A stretch of DNA of 64,000 bases from contig NZ_JAFBCR010000001.1 of NCBI RefSeq assembly GCF_016907795.1, positions 186,001 through 250,000 of the forward strand, in the 5' to 3' direction. Origin of the DNA: Kocuria palustris (lineage in GTDB: Bacteria > Actinomycetota > Actinomycetes > Actinomycetales > Micrococcaceae). The translations under genes and the position numbers were made by a program. Positions 31,089 through 40,562 of this stretch are shown in pieces. Below the pieces are notes generated by a model, which saw only the letters and a list, made by a program, of their open reading frames with translations, was not told where the DNA came from and searched no databases. The number at the start of each line of letters is the position of its first letter. The first letter of the stretch is position 1.

Positions 31089-32570
31089 TTGCGCAGAGCG
31101 AAGATCGTGGCGACCATCGGTCCGGCCATCAGCTCCTACGAGAAGATCACCGAAGCCATCCAGGCCGGGCTGAACGTCGCCCGCCTCAACATGAGCCATG
31201 ACACCCACGACACCCACCTGGCGTCGTACCAGAACCTGCGTCGCGCCTCGGAGGATCTCGGCCAGACCGTCGCGATCATGGCCGACCTGCAGGGGCCCAA
31301 GATCCGCCTCGGCCGCTTCGCCGACGGCCCCCACGAGCTGGCCGTGGGCGATGTCTTCACCATCACCGTCGAGGACATCCTGGGCGATCGCACTCGCTGC
31401 TCCACCACGTTCAAGGGGCTGCCCCAGGACGTGAAGCCCGGCGACCCGCTGCTGATCGACGACGGCAAGGTCGCCCTGCGGGCCACCGAGGTCACCGACA
31501 CCGACGTCACCACCGTCGTGGAGGTGCCCGGCAAGGTCTCGAACAACAAGGGCATCAACCTGCCCGGCGTGGCCGTGAACGTCCCCGCCCTGTCCGACAA
31601 GGACGAGGTGGACCTGCGCTGGGCCCTGAACACGGGCTGCGATCTCGTCGCTCTGTCGTTCGTGCGCACCGGCGACGACATCACCCGCGTGCACGAGATC
31701 ATGGACGAGGAGGGCCGCCGCGTCCCCGTCATCGCCAAGATCGAGAAGCCGCAGGCCGTGGAGAACCTCCACGAGATCATCGACAGCTTCGACGGCATCA
31801 TGGTCGCTCGCGGCGATCTCGGCGTCGAGTTGCCGCTGGAGGAGGTCCCGGTCGTGCAGAAGCGCGCGATCGAGCTGGCGCGCCGCTGGGCCAAGCCGGT
31901 CATCGTGGCCACCCAGGTCCTCGAGACCATGATGGAGAACCCGCGCCCCACGCGCGCCGAGGCCTCGGACTGCGCCAACGCCGTGCTCGACGGCGCGGAT
32001 GCGGTCATGCTCTCCGGCGAGACCTCGATCGGCGCCTACCCGATCGAGGCGCTGCAGACGATGTCGCGCATCATCCTGGCCACCGAGCGCCAGGGCTGGG
32101 AGCGCATCAGCCAGATGGTCACGGAGCCGCGCACCCGCGGCGGTGCGATCACCCGCGCGGCCGTGACCATCGCCCGTCAGCTGGACGTCCAGTACCTCAC
32201 CACGTTCACGCAGTCCGGTGACACGGCCCGCCGCCTGTGCCGTCTGCGCCCGCAGCAGCCGATCCTGGCCTTCACCCCGGACCCCAACGTCGTGGCGTTC
32301 TGCTCGCTGCTGTGGGGCGTCCAGCCGATCCTCAGCGATCAGGTCGACCACACGGACGAGATGACCCGACAGGTGGACCTCTACCTCCAGTCGCATGATC
32401 TGGCTTCGCCGGAGGACCTGGTGGTCATCTGCGCCGGCTCGCCCCCAGGCGTGGCCGGTTCGACCAACCTGGTCAAGGTGCATCGCGTCGGCGATGCCAA
32501 CGACTCCGGGGCCACCGTCGAGGATTCCCAGAAGGAGCGTCACGAGTCCGTGAGGCCCTGGAACCACTGA
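31089..32570 (+). CDS. pyk: Pyruvate kinase
   Basis: Last step of glycolysis: phosphoenolpyruvate and ADP to pyruvate and ATP. The 493-residue product shows the N-terminal RRAKIVATIGPA, MADLQGPKIRLG, the substrate/metal motif VARGDLGVELPLEEVP and the effector-domain region after residue 350. The start is a TTG at 31089, preceded by AGGAGGAAG; no ATG/GTG gives the conserved N-terminus. Highly acidic/Ser-rich final 15 residues. It ends at a strong terminator. Confidence 0.96.
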   Translation: MRRAKIVATIGPAISSYEKITEAIQAGLNVARLNMSHDTHDTHLASYQNLRRASEDLGQTVAIMADLQGPKIRLGRFADGPHELAVGDVFTITVEDILGDRTRCSTTFKGLPQDVKPGDPLLIDDGKVALRATEVTDTDVTTVVEVPGKVSNNKGINLPGVAVNVPALSDKDEVDLRWALNTGCDLVALSFVRTGDDITRVHEIMDEEGRRVPVIAKIEKPQAVENLHEIIDSFDGIMVARGDLGVELPLEEVPVVQKRAIELARRWAKPVIVATQVLETMMENPRPTRAEASDCANAVLDGADAVMLSGETSIGAYPIEALQTMSRIILATERQGWERISQMVTEPRTRGGAITRAAVTIARQLDVQYLTTFTQSGDTARRLCRLRPQQPILAFTPDPNVVAFCSLLWGVQPILSDQVDHTDEMTRQVDLYLQSHDLASPEDLVVICAGSPPGVAGSTNLVKVHRVGDANDSGATVEDSQKERHESVRPWNH

Positions 32571-32622
32571 TCAAGGAGCAGGCGGACTGATCCCGCGGAG
32601 CGGATCTGATCCTGCGAGGTCT

Positions 32623-32662
32623 GCGGCCCCGTCCACGAGCAACGGCTCGTGGACGGGGCCGC
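32623..32662 (+). terminator. Hairpin terminator after pyk
   Basis: Perfect 18-bp stem (32623-32640 with 32645-32662), loop AACG, 53 nt beyond the pyk stop. Confidence 0.85.
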
Positions 32663-32826
32663 TGCGCGTCCGAGGTGCGAACGCAGCTGCTGGCTGGTCT
32701 GCCGGTCATGACTCGATCCAAGGCGGCGGGCCGCACAAAGCCCTCCCGTTGCGCTGTTCCATGGCTGGGCAGAGACTGTCGCGCGCTCAGGCAGGCGGGG
32801 GAGTCCGTTGCCCTCGGGATAGACGA

Positions 32827-32859
32827 GAAGCGCCCCGAGCCTGTGGCTCGGGGCGCTTC
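32827..32859 (-). terminator. Hairpin terminator of tRNA-Leu
   Basis: Perfect 14-bp stem (32827-32840 with 32846-32859), loop of five. It lies 24 nt beyond the 3' end of the minus-strand tRNA. The stretch 32663-32826 holds nothing I can support. Confidence 0.75.
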
Positions 32860-32883
32860 CGTGGGGCCGGGGATGGCCCAGGG

Positions 32884-32963
32884 TGCCCAAGGTGGGACTC
32901 GAACCCACACTCCGAAGAACCGCATTTTGAGTGCGGCGCGTCTGCCGATTCCGCCACTTGGGC
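32884..32963 (-). tRNA. tRNA-Leu (anticodon CAA)
   Basis: Read on the minus strand: acceptor GCCCAAG pairs with CTTGGGC, D arm GCGGAATCGGCAGACGC, anticodon stem CCGCA/TGCGG with loop CTCAAAA (anticodon CAA, decoding UUG), a short class II variable arm of about 11 nt with a TTCG tip, and T arm GTGGG-TTCGAGT-CCCAC. Discriminator base A. The genome continues CCC, so the terminal CCA is not encoded and must be added by the CCA enzyme. Confidence 0.96.
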
Positions 32964-33021
32964 GCGCGAGGCGCACGCAGAACCCTACCGCAGGGATCCG
33001 GCACGCCGCGGCATGGATGAC

Positions 33022-33027
33022 TAGGCT
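33022..33027 (+). promoter_or_regulatory. Candidate -10 of the ANTAR regulator gene
   Basis: TAGGCT; start near 33034 would give a leader of about 110 nt ending in a GAAGGAG ribosome binding site. Confidence 0.45.
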
Positions 33028-33142
33028 GGGAGCATCGCCTGTCGGGGCGCAGTCCTGCGGCTCCGACACGTGCTCGAGGTCCCCGGAGCAGTGAGCGGGA
33101 GGCCCAGCCCATCCTGTCGCCTGTGCCGAAGGAGCCACCGCC

Positions 33143-33799
33143 GTGACCGAGAACACCGAACCGCTGGATCTCCCCGTCCCGGGCGGCTCCGAATCCCTGG
33201 CCGACGACGCTGGAGCATCGGAAGCAGCACACCGCCGACGCGTGGTCGTGGCCGAGGACGACTCCATGATCCGCATGGACGTGGTGGAGATGCTGTCCTC
33301 CGAGGGCTACGACGTCGTGGGGGAGGCCGCCGACGGCCGCCGTGCGGTGGAGCTGACCCGCGAGCACGAGCCCGATCTGGTGCTCATGGACGTGAAGATG
33401 CCGGTGCTCGACGGCATCTCGGCCGCCGAGGAGATCGCCGCCGAGCGCATCGCCCCGGTCGTGCTGCTGACGGCCTTCAGCCAGAAGGAGCTCGTAGAGC
33501 GGGCCCGGGAAGCCGGGGCCATGGCCTACGTGGTCAAGCCCTACACCGCCGCAGAGCTGATCCCCGCGATCGAGATCGCCGTCTCGCGCTTCGACGAGAT
33601 CGTGGCGCTCGAGGACGAGGTCACCGAGATGAAGGACCAGTTCGAGACCCGCAAGCTGGTCGAGCGCGCCAAGTCGCTGCTGATCTCGCGCATGGGCCTG
33701 ACCGAGCCGGAGGCCTTCCGCTGGATCCAGAAGACCTCCATGGACCGCCGCCTGTCCATGCGCGAGGTCGCCGACGCGATCCTCAACCAGGTGGGCTGA
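33143..33799 (+). CDS. pdtaR: ANTAR-domain response regulator (PdtaR-like)
   Basis: Two-component regulator of 218 residues that acts on RNA rather than DNA. After about 30 disordered residues comes a receiver domain (about 33-150) with acidic pocket D39/D40, phosphoacceptor D83 in LVLMDVKMP, T110 and K132 in VVKPY. The C-terminal ANTAR domain (about 160-216) with the AKSLLISRMGLTEPEAFRWIQ core binds paired hexaloop hairpins to prevent transcription termination. The cognate kinase (PdtaS in mycobacteria) is not in the window. The GTG start has GAAGGAG 8 nt upstream. Sits before polA as in related genomes. Confidence 0.9.
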   Translation: MTENTEPLDLPVPGGSESLADDAGASEAAHRRRVVVAEDDSMIRMDVVEMLSSEGYDVVGEAADGRRAVELTREHEPDLVLMDVKMPVLDGISAAEEIAAERIAPVVLLTAFSQKELVERAREAGAMAYVVKPYTAAELIPAIEIAVSRFDEIVALEDEVTEMKDQFETRKLVERAKSLLISRMGLTEPEAFRWIQKTSMDRRLSMREVADAILNQVG

Positions 33800-33868
33800 G
33801 CACCCACCCGTGTCCCGCGCGCCCATCGGGGAGGGGATGAGGGGCGTCGTGCTGTCCGGGCGCGCCCC

Positions 33869-33874
33869 TAGGAT
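33869..33874 (+). promoter_or_regulatory. -10 element of polA (leaderless)
   Basis: TAGGAT ends 6 nt before GTG 33881; no Shine-Dalgarno lies between. Confidence 0.6.
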
Positions 33875-33880
33875 GGGCCC

Positions 33881-36787
33881 GTGAGCACGAAGACCAGCAC
33901 CGAGACCGCCGCCCCCGCCTCCGTCACGATCGGGATCAAGACGGACGACCCCGTCGAGATCCCGCTGCCGCAGCGGATCGAGCGCCCGGAGCGGCGCCTG
34001 CTGCTGATCGACGGCCACTCGCTGGCCTTCCGCGCCTTCTTCGCTCTGTCGCGGGCCGCGGAGTACGGCAGCGGTCCGTCGTTCGTGACCTCGGACGGCA
34101 CGCACACGGAGGCCGTCTACGGCTTCCTGAACACCATGGCCAAGATGCTGCGCGAGCAGAAGCCCACGCATCTGGTGGTGACCTTCGACCTCGACGGCCC
34201 CACGCTGCGCTCCCAGGAGTACGGCGAGTACAAGGGCGGCCGCGATGAGACGCCCGAGGAGTTCCACGGACAGGTCCAGCGCATCCAGGAGATCCTGCAG
34301 GCGCTGAACATCCCGATCGTGACCAAGGAGGGCTACGAGGCGGACGACGTCCTGGCCACCCTGTCGGCCGCGGGCTCCGCTCAGGAGTTCGAGGTCCTGG
34401 TCTTCTCCGGCGATCGCGACGCCTTCCAGATGGTCGACGAGAACGTCACCATCGTCTACCCGGGACGCACGCCGTCGGATCTGCGGCTCATGGACGCGGC
34501 GGCGGTCATGGAGAAATACAAGGTGGCCCCACAGAACTACCCGGACCTGGCGGCTCTCACCGGAGAGCAGGCGGACAACCTGCCCGGCGTCCCCGGCGTG
34601 GGACCGGGCTTCGCGGCCAAGTGGATCGAGGCCTACGGCCGCGTCGAGTCGATCATCGACAACGCGGACAAGATCACGGGCAAGAAGGGCGAGGCCCTTC
34701 GCGAGAACCTGGACCTGGTCCGTCGCAACCGGAAGCTCAATCGCCTGGAGACCACGCTCGAGCTCGGCTTCGACCTGGCGGACGCGGCGCTGCCCGCCCC
34801 GGATGCCGAGAAGGTCGACGAGCTGTTCGATGCCCTCGAGTTCGGCTCGGGCCTGCGCGGGCGCCTCTTCGACGCCCTCGCCGCCGACGACGACTCCCCC
34901 CGAGCCTCCGCACCCACGATCGAGTCGGTCGAGGACGCCGAATCCTCCGCAGGGCTCACGGCCTGGCTGGAGGACGCCGAGGGCGAGGTCGTCGTGCGCC
35001 CCATCCGCCACGACGACGACGCCCGCCTGCCGGGTGCGCGCGAGATCACCGAGCTGCTGCTGGTGCGCGCAGGCGCCGAAGCGAAGTCACCGTCCGCACT
35101 GCGACTGGATCTCACGGCCTCGGACGCGCAGCTGGAGTCGACCCTGGCCGCGTGGCTGGCCGATGCCGAGCAGCCCAAGGTGGCCGTAGGCCTCAAGGAG
35201 CTGTGGAAGTCGTTGACCGTCCGCGGGCTCGAGCTCGCCGGTGCGGTCGATGACATCCAGCTCTCGGCCTACCTCCTGGAGCCGGCGCGCACGCACTACG
35301 ACCTCGAGGGCCTGCTGGCCACCCACCTGGATATCGAGGTCGAGCAGTTCCGGGAGGACGACTCCGCCGCTGAAGGCCAGACCGCGCTCGACGTCTCCGC
35401 GGGGGAGCCCGGCACCGCTGCCCGCACCTCCCAGGCGCGGCTGCTGCATGAGGCCTCGCTGGCCCTGTCGACCCTGGAGCTCTCGCGCGTTCTGCGCGAG
35501 AAGCTGCAGGCCGACGACCAGCTCGGGCTGCTCACGGACATGGATCTCCCGCTGGCCCGGATCCTGGGGCAGATGGAGCTCACCGGCGTGGCCGTCGACG
35601 CCCAGCGCGTGGCAGAGCTGATCGACGACCTCGACGGCCCGATCCAGCAGGCGTGGGACACCGCGCAGGAGATCGTGTCCCGGGAGGAGGGCGCGGCGGA
35701 GATCAACCTGGGCTCCACCAAGCAGCTGCAGGTCGTGCTCTTCGAGACCCTCGGGCTGCCCCCGACCAAGAAGATCAAGACCGGCTACACGACCTCCGCC
35801 TCCGCAGTGGCAGACCTGCTCGGCAAGGTCGATCCCGATTCCGAGGGCGCCCGCTTCCTGCTCGCCCTGATGCGCTGGCGCGATTTCACCAAGCTGCGGC
35901 AGATCGTGCAGGGCCTACGCCAGGCGGTGGCCGAGGATGACCGCATCCACACCGACTACCAGCAGACGGTGGCCGCCACCGGCCGGCTGTCCTCGACCGA
36001 TCCGAACCTGCAGAACATCCCGGTGCGCAGCCAGGAGGGGCGCCGCACCCGTGCGGTGTTCGTGGTGGGCCAGGACGATCAGGGACCATTCGAGACCCTG
36101 GTGACCGCCGACTACTCCCAGATCGAGATGCGCGTGATGGCGCACCTGTCCGGCGATGAGGGCCTGATCGAGGCCTTCCGTGCGGGTGAGGACCTCCACC
36201 GGTACGTGGGCTCCAAGGTCTTCGGGGTCGCCCCGGAGGACGTGACGCCAGAGATGCGCTCCAAGGTCAAGGCCATGAGCTACGGACTGGTCTACGGGCT
36301 GAGCTCCTACGGCCTGTCCCAGCAGCTGCAGATCTCGGTGGACGAGGCCCGGACCATGATGTCCGACTACTTCAAGCGCTTCGGCGGCGTGCGCGACTTC
36401 CTGCGCGGCGTCGTCGAGGAGGCTCGGGAGGTCGGCTACACCGCCACGATCGACGGTCGCCGCCGCTACCTCCCGGATCTGGCCAGCGACAACCGCCAGG
36501 CGCGTCAGGGAGCCGAGCGCGCCGCGCTGAACGCCCCCATCCAGGGTTCGGCCGCGGACATCATCAAGCGCGCCATGATCAACGTGGACGCCGAGCTGTC
36601 CCGCGAGGGACTGCGCTCGCGCGTGCTGCTGCAGGTCCACGACGAGCTCGTGGTCGAGGCCGCTCCAGGAGAGGTGGAGCGGGTCACCGAGATCCTGCGC
36701 GAGCAGATGGGCGCGGCCGCCGAGCTGACCGTTCCGCTCGAGGTCAACGTGGGCACCGGCCCCGACTGGAACGCCGCGGCGCACTGA
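33881..36787 (+). CDS. polA: DNA polymerase I
   Basis: Replication and repair polymerase, 968 residues. A 35-residue extension precedes the 5'-3' exonuclease domain (about 40-330; LLLIDGHSLAFRAFFAL, YKGGRDETPEEF, EADDVLATL, VFSGDRDAFQMV, GVPGVGPGFAAKW). The 3'-5' exonuclease-like domain (about 370-560) lacks the first DxE motif (LRLDLTASD in its place) and the NLKYD motif, so proofreading is probably absent, as in Taq and mycobacterial enzymes. The polymerase domain has TADYSQIEMRVMAHLSGD, the O-helix RSKVKAMSYGLVYGL and the QVHDELVVE motif. Leaderless GTG start. Confidence 0.97.
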   Translation: MSTKTSTETAAPASVTIGIKTDDPVEIPLPQRIERPERRLLLIDGHSLAFRAFFALSRAAEYGSGPSFVTSDGTHTEAVYGFLNTMAKMLREQKPTHLVVTFDLDGPTLRSQEYGEYKGGRDETPEEFHGQVQRIQEILQALNIPIVTKEGYEADDVLATLSAAGSAQEFEVLVFSGDRDAFQMVDENVTIVYPGRTPSDLRLMDAAAVMEKYKVAPQNYPDLAALTGEQADNLPGVPGVGPGFAAKWIEAYGRVESIIDNADKITGKKGEALRENLDLVRRNRKLNRLETTLELGFDLADAALPAPDAEKVDELFDALEFGSGLRGRLFDALAADDDSPRASAPTIESVEDAESSAGLTAWLEDAEGEVVVRPIRHDDDARLPGAREITELLLVRAGAEAKSPSALRLDLTASDAQLESTLAAWLADAEQPKVAVGLKELWKSLTVRGLELAGAVDDIQLSAYLLEPARTHYDLEGLLATHLDIEVEQFREDDSAAEGQTALDVSAGEPGTAARTSQARLLHEASLALSTLELSRVLREKLQADDQLGLLTDMDLPLARILGQMELTGVAVDAQRVAELIDDLDGPIQQAWDTAQEIVSREEGAAEINLGSTKQLQVVLFETLGLPPTKKIKTGYTTSASAVADLLGKVDPDSEGARFLLALMRWRDFTKLRQIVQGLRQAVAEDDRIHTDYQQTVAATGRLSSTDPNLQNIPVRSQEGRRTRAVFVVGQDDQGPFETLVTADYSQIEMRVMAHLSGDEGLIEAFRAGEDLHRYVGSKVFGVAPEDVTPEMRSKVKAMSYGLVYGLSSYGLSQQLQISVDEARTMMSDYFKRFGGVRDFLRGVVEEAREVGYTATIDGRRRYLPDLASDNRQARQGAERAALNAPIQGSAADIIKRAMINVDAELSREGLRSRVLLQVHDELVVEAAPGEVERVTEILREQMGAAAELTVPLEVNVGTGPDWNAAAH

Positions 36788-36842
36788 GCTCCGGCACCTC
36801 CGGCTTCGGCTTGACACGGCGCGACGGAAGCGTCCGGACATG

Positions 36843-36871
36843 TTGAAGGCCGCAGACCGGGCGGCTACACT
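36843..36871 (+). promoter_or_regulatory. Promoter of rpsA
   Basis: TTGAAG (36843-36848), 17-bp spacer, TACACT (36866-36871): the best-matched vegetative promoter here. Start near 36878, leader about 107 nt. Confidence 0.7.
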
Positions 36872-36984
36872 TCCGCGGGTGCGTACTGCGCACTCGTACG
36901 AACTGCAAGCCATCGGCGCATGCGCTCCACAGGCGAGCAGCAGCCCGAACTGACCATCATCAATTCCATCGGAGTCCCTACTAC

Positions 36985-38481
36985 ATGACCACCACCACCC
37001 CGCAGGTTGCCGTCAACGACATCGGAACCGAGGAGGACTTCCTCGCCGCCGTCGATGCGACCATCAAGTACTTCAACGACGGCGACCTGGTGGAAGGCAC
37101 CGTCGTCAAGGTCGATCGTGACGAGGTCCTCCTCGACATCGGCTACAAGACCGAGGGCGTCATCCCGTCTCGCGAGCTCTCGATCAAGCACGACATCAAC
37201 CCCGACTCCGTCGTGGCCGTCGGCGATGAGATCGAGGCCCTGGTCCTCACCAAGGAGGACAAGGAAGGCCGCCTGATCCTCTCCAAGAAGCGCGCCCAGT
37301 ACGAGCGCGCCTGGGGCGACATCGAGAAGATCAAGGAGGAGGACGGCGTCGTCAACGGCACCGTCATCGAGGTCGTCAAGGGCGGCCTCATCCTCGACAT
37401 CGGTCTTCGCGGCTTCCTGCCCGCGTCGCTCGTCGAGATGCGTCGCGTCCGCGATCTGGCTCCGTACATCGGCCAGCAGCTCGAGGCCAAGATCATCGAG
37501 CTCGACAAGAACCGCAACAACGTCGTGCTCTCGCGTCGTGCGTGGCTCGAGCAGACCCAGTCCGAGGTCCGCTCCGACTTCCTCAACAAGCTCCAGAAGG
37601 GCCAGGTCCGCACGGGCCACGTGTCCTCGATCGTCAACTTCGGCGCCTTCGTCGATCTCGGCGGCGTCGATGGCCTGGTGCACGTCTCGGAGCTGTCCTG
37701 GAAGCACATCGATCACCCGGGCGAGGTCGTCGAGGTCGGCCAGGAGGTCAAGGTCGAGGTCCTGGACGTCGACATGGACCGCGAGCGCGTCTCGCTGTCG
37801 CTGAAGGCCACCCAGGAGGATCCCTGGCAGCTCTTCGCCCGCACCCACGCCCTGGGTCAGGTCGTGCCGGGCAAGGTCACCAAGCTCGTCCCCTTCGGCG
37901 CGTTCGTGCGCGTCGAGGACGGCATCGAGGGCCTGGTGCACATCTCCGAGCTGGCTCAGCGCCACGTGGACATGGCCGAGCAGGTCGTCTCCGTCGGCGA
38001 GGAGCTGTTCGTCAAGGTCATCGACATCGACCTGGACCGCCGCCGCATCTCGCTGTCGCTCAAGCAGGCCAACGAGGGCGTGGATCCGGACTCGACCGAG
38101 TTCGATCCGGCTCAGTACGGCATGGCCGCTGAGTACGACGAGCAGGGCAACTACAAGTACCCCGAGGGCTTCGATCCCGAGACCAACGAGTGGATCGAGG
38201 GCTTCGAGGAGCAGCGCGCGGCCTGGGAGCAGCAGTACGCCGAGGCTCAGGGCCGCTGGGAGGCTCACAAGGAGCAGGTGCGTCGTCACCTCAATGAGGA
38301 TGCCGAGGCCGCCGTCGCCGGCGCCGGTGTCGCCACCTCGTCCTCCTCGTCGTCGAGCTCCTCGTCGTCCGCTTCGTCGGCTCCGTCCTCCTACTCGTCG
38401 GATGCTCCGGCGGAGGACGGCGGCACGCTGGCCTCGGACGAGGCTCTCGCCGCTCTGCGCGAGAAGCTCACCGGCAACTGA
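36985..38481 (+). CDS. rpsA: 30S ribosomal protein S1
   Basis: RNA-binding ribosomal protein of 498 residues that helps load mRNA on the 30S subunit. Four S1 (OB-fold) domains lie at about 34-105, 120-188, 204-274 and 291-360 (for example VSSIVNFGAFVDLGGVDGLVHVSELSW and VTKLVPFGAFVRVEDGIEGLVHISELA), the actinobacterial number rather than six. After an acidic region rich in Glu, Gln, Trp and Tyr the tail contains an 11-serine run and further Ser/Ala repeats (about 450-475). ATG 36985 with a GGAG about 14 nt upstream. Confidence 0.95.
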   Translation: MTTTTPQVAVNDIGTEEDFLAAVDATIKYFNDGDLVEGTVVKVDRDEVLLDIGYKTEGVIPSRELSIKHDINPDSVVAVGDEIEALVLTKEDKEGRLILSKKRAQYERAWGDIEKIKEEDGVVNGTVIEVVKGGLILDIGLRGFLPASLVEMRRVRDLAPYIGQQLEAKIIELDKNRNNVVLSRRAWLEQTQSEVRSDFLNKLQKGQVRTGHVSSIVNFGAFVDLGGVDGLVHVSELSWKHIDHPGEVVEVGQEVKVEVLDVDMDRERVSLSLKATQEDPWQLFARTHALGQVVPGKVTKLVPFGAFVRVEDGIEGLVHISELAQRHVDMAEQVVSVGEELFVKVIDIDLDRRRISLSLKQANEGVDPDSTEFDPAQYGMAAEYDEQGNYKYPEGFDPETNEWIEGFEEQRAAWEQQYAEAQGRWEAHKEQVRRHLNEDAEAAVAGAGVATSSSSSSSSSSSASSAPSSYSSDAPAEDGGTLASDEALAALREKLTGN

Positions 38482-38530
38482 TCACCTGCTGATCAGCGTC
38501 GCCGTCGGGCTCTGACCTGACGGACATCCA

Positions 38531-38565
38531 CGAAGGCCCCCTTGCGATGCGCAAGGGGGCCTTCG
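38531..38565 (+). terminator. Hairpin terminator after rpsA
   Basis: Sixteen-bp perfect stem with a 3-nt loop, 49 nt beyond the rpsA stop. Confidence 0.85.
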
Positions 38566-38639
38566 CGCTGCCCGGGGGAGGCGGCAGGGAGCTGGGGACA
38601 CGCGATTCGGCAGAGTGCTGAGCATCGCGAGGATCCCGA

Positions 38640-38645
38640 TAGTGT
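38640..38645 (+). promoter_or_regulatory. Candidate -10 of first BCCT gene
   Basis: TAGTGT; start near 38652, leader of about 80 nt. Confidence 0.45.
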
Positions 38646-38731
38646 GTTCCGGGCGCCAGACGGCCCCACCCGCTCATGCCGCGGACCGGCACGCGCAGCC
38701 CATCCTCTCCACACCACCGGGAGACCCCCTC

Positions 38732-40498
38732 ATGCTCACCAGGCTCCACGACCGACTGGGGCTGCGGACCAGCCCGCAGATCTTCTTCTCGACCTCCGGC
38801 TTCGTGGTGGTCTTCGCGATCATCATGGTGGTCTTCCCCGACGGCGTCGCCGGTATCTTCGGCTCCCTGGCCGCGTGGATCACTGCGAACCTGGGCTGGT
38901 TCTACGTCACGGCGATCACCTGCATGCTGATCTTCGCCTTCTCCCTGGCGATGAGCCGTTACGGGCGGATCAAGCTGGGGGACGACGACGCCGAGCCCGA
39001 GTACTCCGGGCTGGCCTGGTTCGGGATGCTCTTCGCCGCCGGCGTGGGCGCTGTGCTCATGTTCTGGGGCGTGGCCGAGCCGGTGACGCACTACGCCGAT
39101 CCGCCCATGTACGGGGTGGAGCCGCAGTCGGTGCAGGCCGCCTCCGATGCGCTGGGCATCGCGAACTTCCACTTCGGGCTGCACATGTGGGGGATCTTCA
39201 TCGTTCCGGGACTGGCTTTCGCGTACTTCACGTACAAGCGCAAGCTGCCGCCGCGGGTCTCGTCGTCCTTCCAGCCGCTGCTCGGCGACGGCATCCACGG
39301 TCCGATCGGCAAGACCATCGACTCGGTGGCCGTGATCGCCACGATCTTCGGGCTGGCGGTGTCCATCGGTCAGGGCGCCATGCAGATCAACGGCGGCCTG
39401 GACGTCATGTACGGGATCCCCATGTCCGGGTGGCTGCAGGCGCTGATCGTCGCCGTGATCACCGCCGCGGCGCTGGTGTCGGTGGTCGCGGGCATGGACA
39501 AGGGCGTCAAGCGGCTGTCCTACGCCAACATCTTCCTGGCGATCGCGCTGCTGCTGTACCTGCTGATGTTCGGAGCGACCACCGAGGTCCTGAAGGGCAC
39601 CGTCGAATCCGCGGGCCGCTACCTGGCCATGCTGCCCACGCTGTCGTTCTTCAACACAGCCTGGGGCGAGAGCGACTGGACCGGCACCTGGACGGTGTTC
39701 TACTTCGCGTGGACGGCCACCTGGGCCCCGTTCGTGGGCATGTTCATCGCCAAGATCTCGCGCGGACGCACGATCCGCGAGTTCGTGATCGCCGTGCTGA
39801 TCATCCCGTCGCTGTTCGTGCTGTGCTGGATCGGCATCATGGGCGTCAACGCGTTCCGGATCCAGCGCGAGGGCGGCAACCTGGTGGAGACGATCGTCGA
39901 TGAGGGCAACGTCCCGGCCTCGCTGTTCGAGTTCCTGGGCCACTTCCCCCTGCTGGAACTCACGGCTGTGGTGGCGCTCGTGCTGATCACGGTCTTCTTC
40001 ATCACCTCCCTGGACTCCGGGGCGCTGGTGCTGGATGCCATGGCCTCCGGGCACGAGGACGAGGCGCCGGTGCGCCAGCGCGTGTTCTGGACCCTGGCGG
40101 TGGGCGCGATCTGCGTGTCGCTGCTGCTGGGGGCCGGCGAGGACGCGCTGGCGGCGCTGCAGGAGGTCATCAAGGTCATCGGGCTGCCGATCACGGCCAT
40201 GATGTTCGTGCAGGCGCTGATGGTGATCCAGGCGGTGCGAGAGGACTTCGGCGGTGCCCGTCCCATTCGTACAAGGCAGTGGAAGCAGGTGCTCCCGCTG
40301 GAGGAGTACCACCGACGCTCCCAGGACGACGACGTGGACATGAGCGAGTACACGATGCGTCCTGACTTCGAGCCCGGCACCGAGCCGGAGTACGAGACGC
40401 ACCAGCCCCGCACCTGGCGCACCGAGCGCGGGGCCACGGGTCAGCTGCCTGCCGTGCAGCCTGGTGATCTCCAGCGCTCGGCCCGCGATCAGGACTGA
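38732..40498 (+). CDS. BCCT family betaine/carnitine/choline-type transporter
   Basis: Secondary transporter for a quaternary ammonium or related compatible solute, 588 residues with 12 predicted helices. The family signature WTVFYFAWTATWAPFVGMFIAKISRGRTI is in helix 8, and the glycine-rich helix before AEP reads AAGVGAVLMFWGVAEP, with Val in place of the third glycine of the GxGxG motif known from BetP. The short N-terminus (MLTRLHDRLGLRT) and a long acidic, Tyr/Pro/Glu-rich C-terminal tail (about 505-588) are cytoplasmic. ATG 38732 follows GGGAGA. Substrate and coupling ion cannot be assigned by eye. Confidence 0.92.
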   Translation: MLTRLHDRLGLRTSPQIFFSTSGFVVVFAIIMVVFPDGVAGIFGSLAAWITANLGWFYVTAITCMLIFAFSLAMSRYGRIKLGDDDAEPEYSGLAWFGMLFAAGVGAVLMFWGVAEPVTHYADPPMYGVEPQSVQAASDALGIANFHFGLHMWGIFIVPGLAFAYFTYKRKLPPRVSSSFQPLLGDGIHGPIGKTIDSVAVIATIFGLAVSIGQGAMQINGGLDVMYGIPMSGWLQALIVAVITAAALVSVVAGMDKGVKRLSYANIFLAIALLLYLLMFGATTEVLKGTVESAGRYLAMLPTLSFFNTAWGESDWTGTWTVFYFAWTATWAPFVGMFIAKISRGRTIREFVIAVLIIPSLFVLCWIGIMGVNAFRIQREGGNLVETIVDEGNVPASLFEFLGHFPLLELTAVVALVLITVFFITSLDSGALVLDAMASGHEDEAPVRQRVFWTLAVGAICVSLLLGAGEDALAALQEVIKVIGLPITAMMFVQALMVIQAVREDFGGARPIRTRQWKQVLPLEEYHRRSQDDDVDMSEYTMRPDFEPGTEPEYETHQPRTWRTERGATGQLPAVQPGDLQRSARDQD

Positions 40499-40499
40499 G

Positions 40500-40523
40500 C
40501 CCGGGGCAGCTGGCCACCCCGGG
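40500..40523. terminator. Hairpin between convergent BCCT and YigZ genes
   Basis: Seven-bp stem CCCGGGG/CCCCGGG with a 10-nt loop, directly after the BCCT stop and 40 nt from the YigZ stop; may serve both strands. Confidence 0.55.
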
Positions 40524-40562
40524 TTCGGTGACCATCGGACCGAGCCCACGGCGAGCGAGTCC

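Noticed and set aside
36811-36816. TTGACA as the -35 of rpsA
   Set aside because: Perfect hexamer, but no TANNNT hexamer lies 16-19 bp downstream; TTGAAG/TACACT at 36843-36871 fits better.
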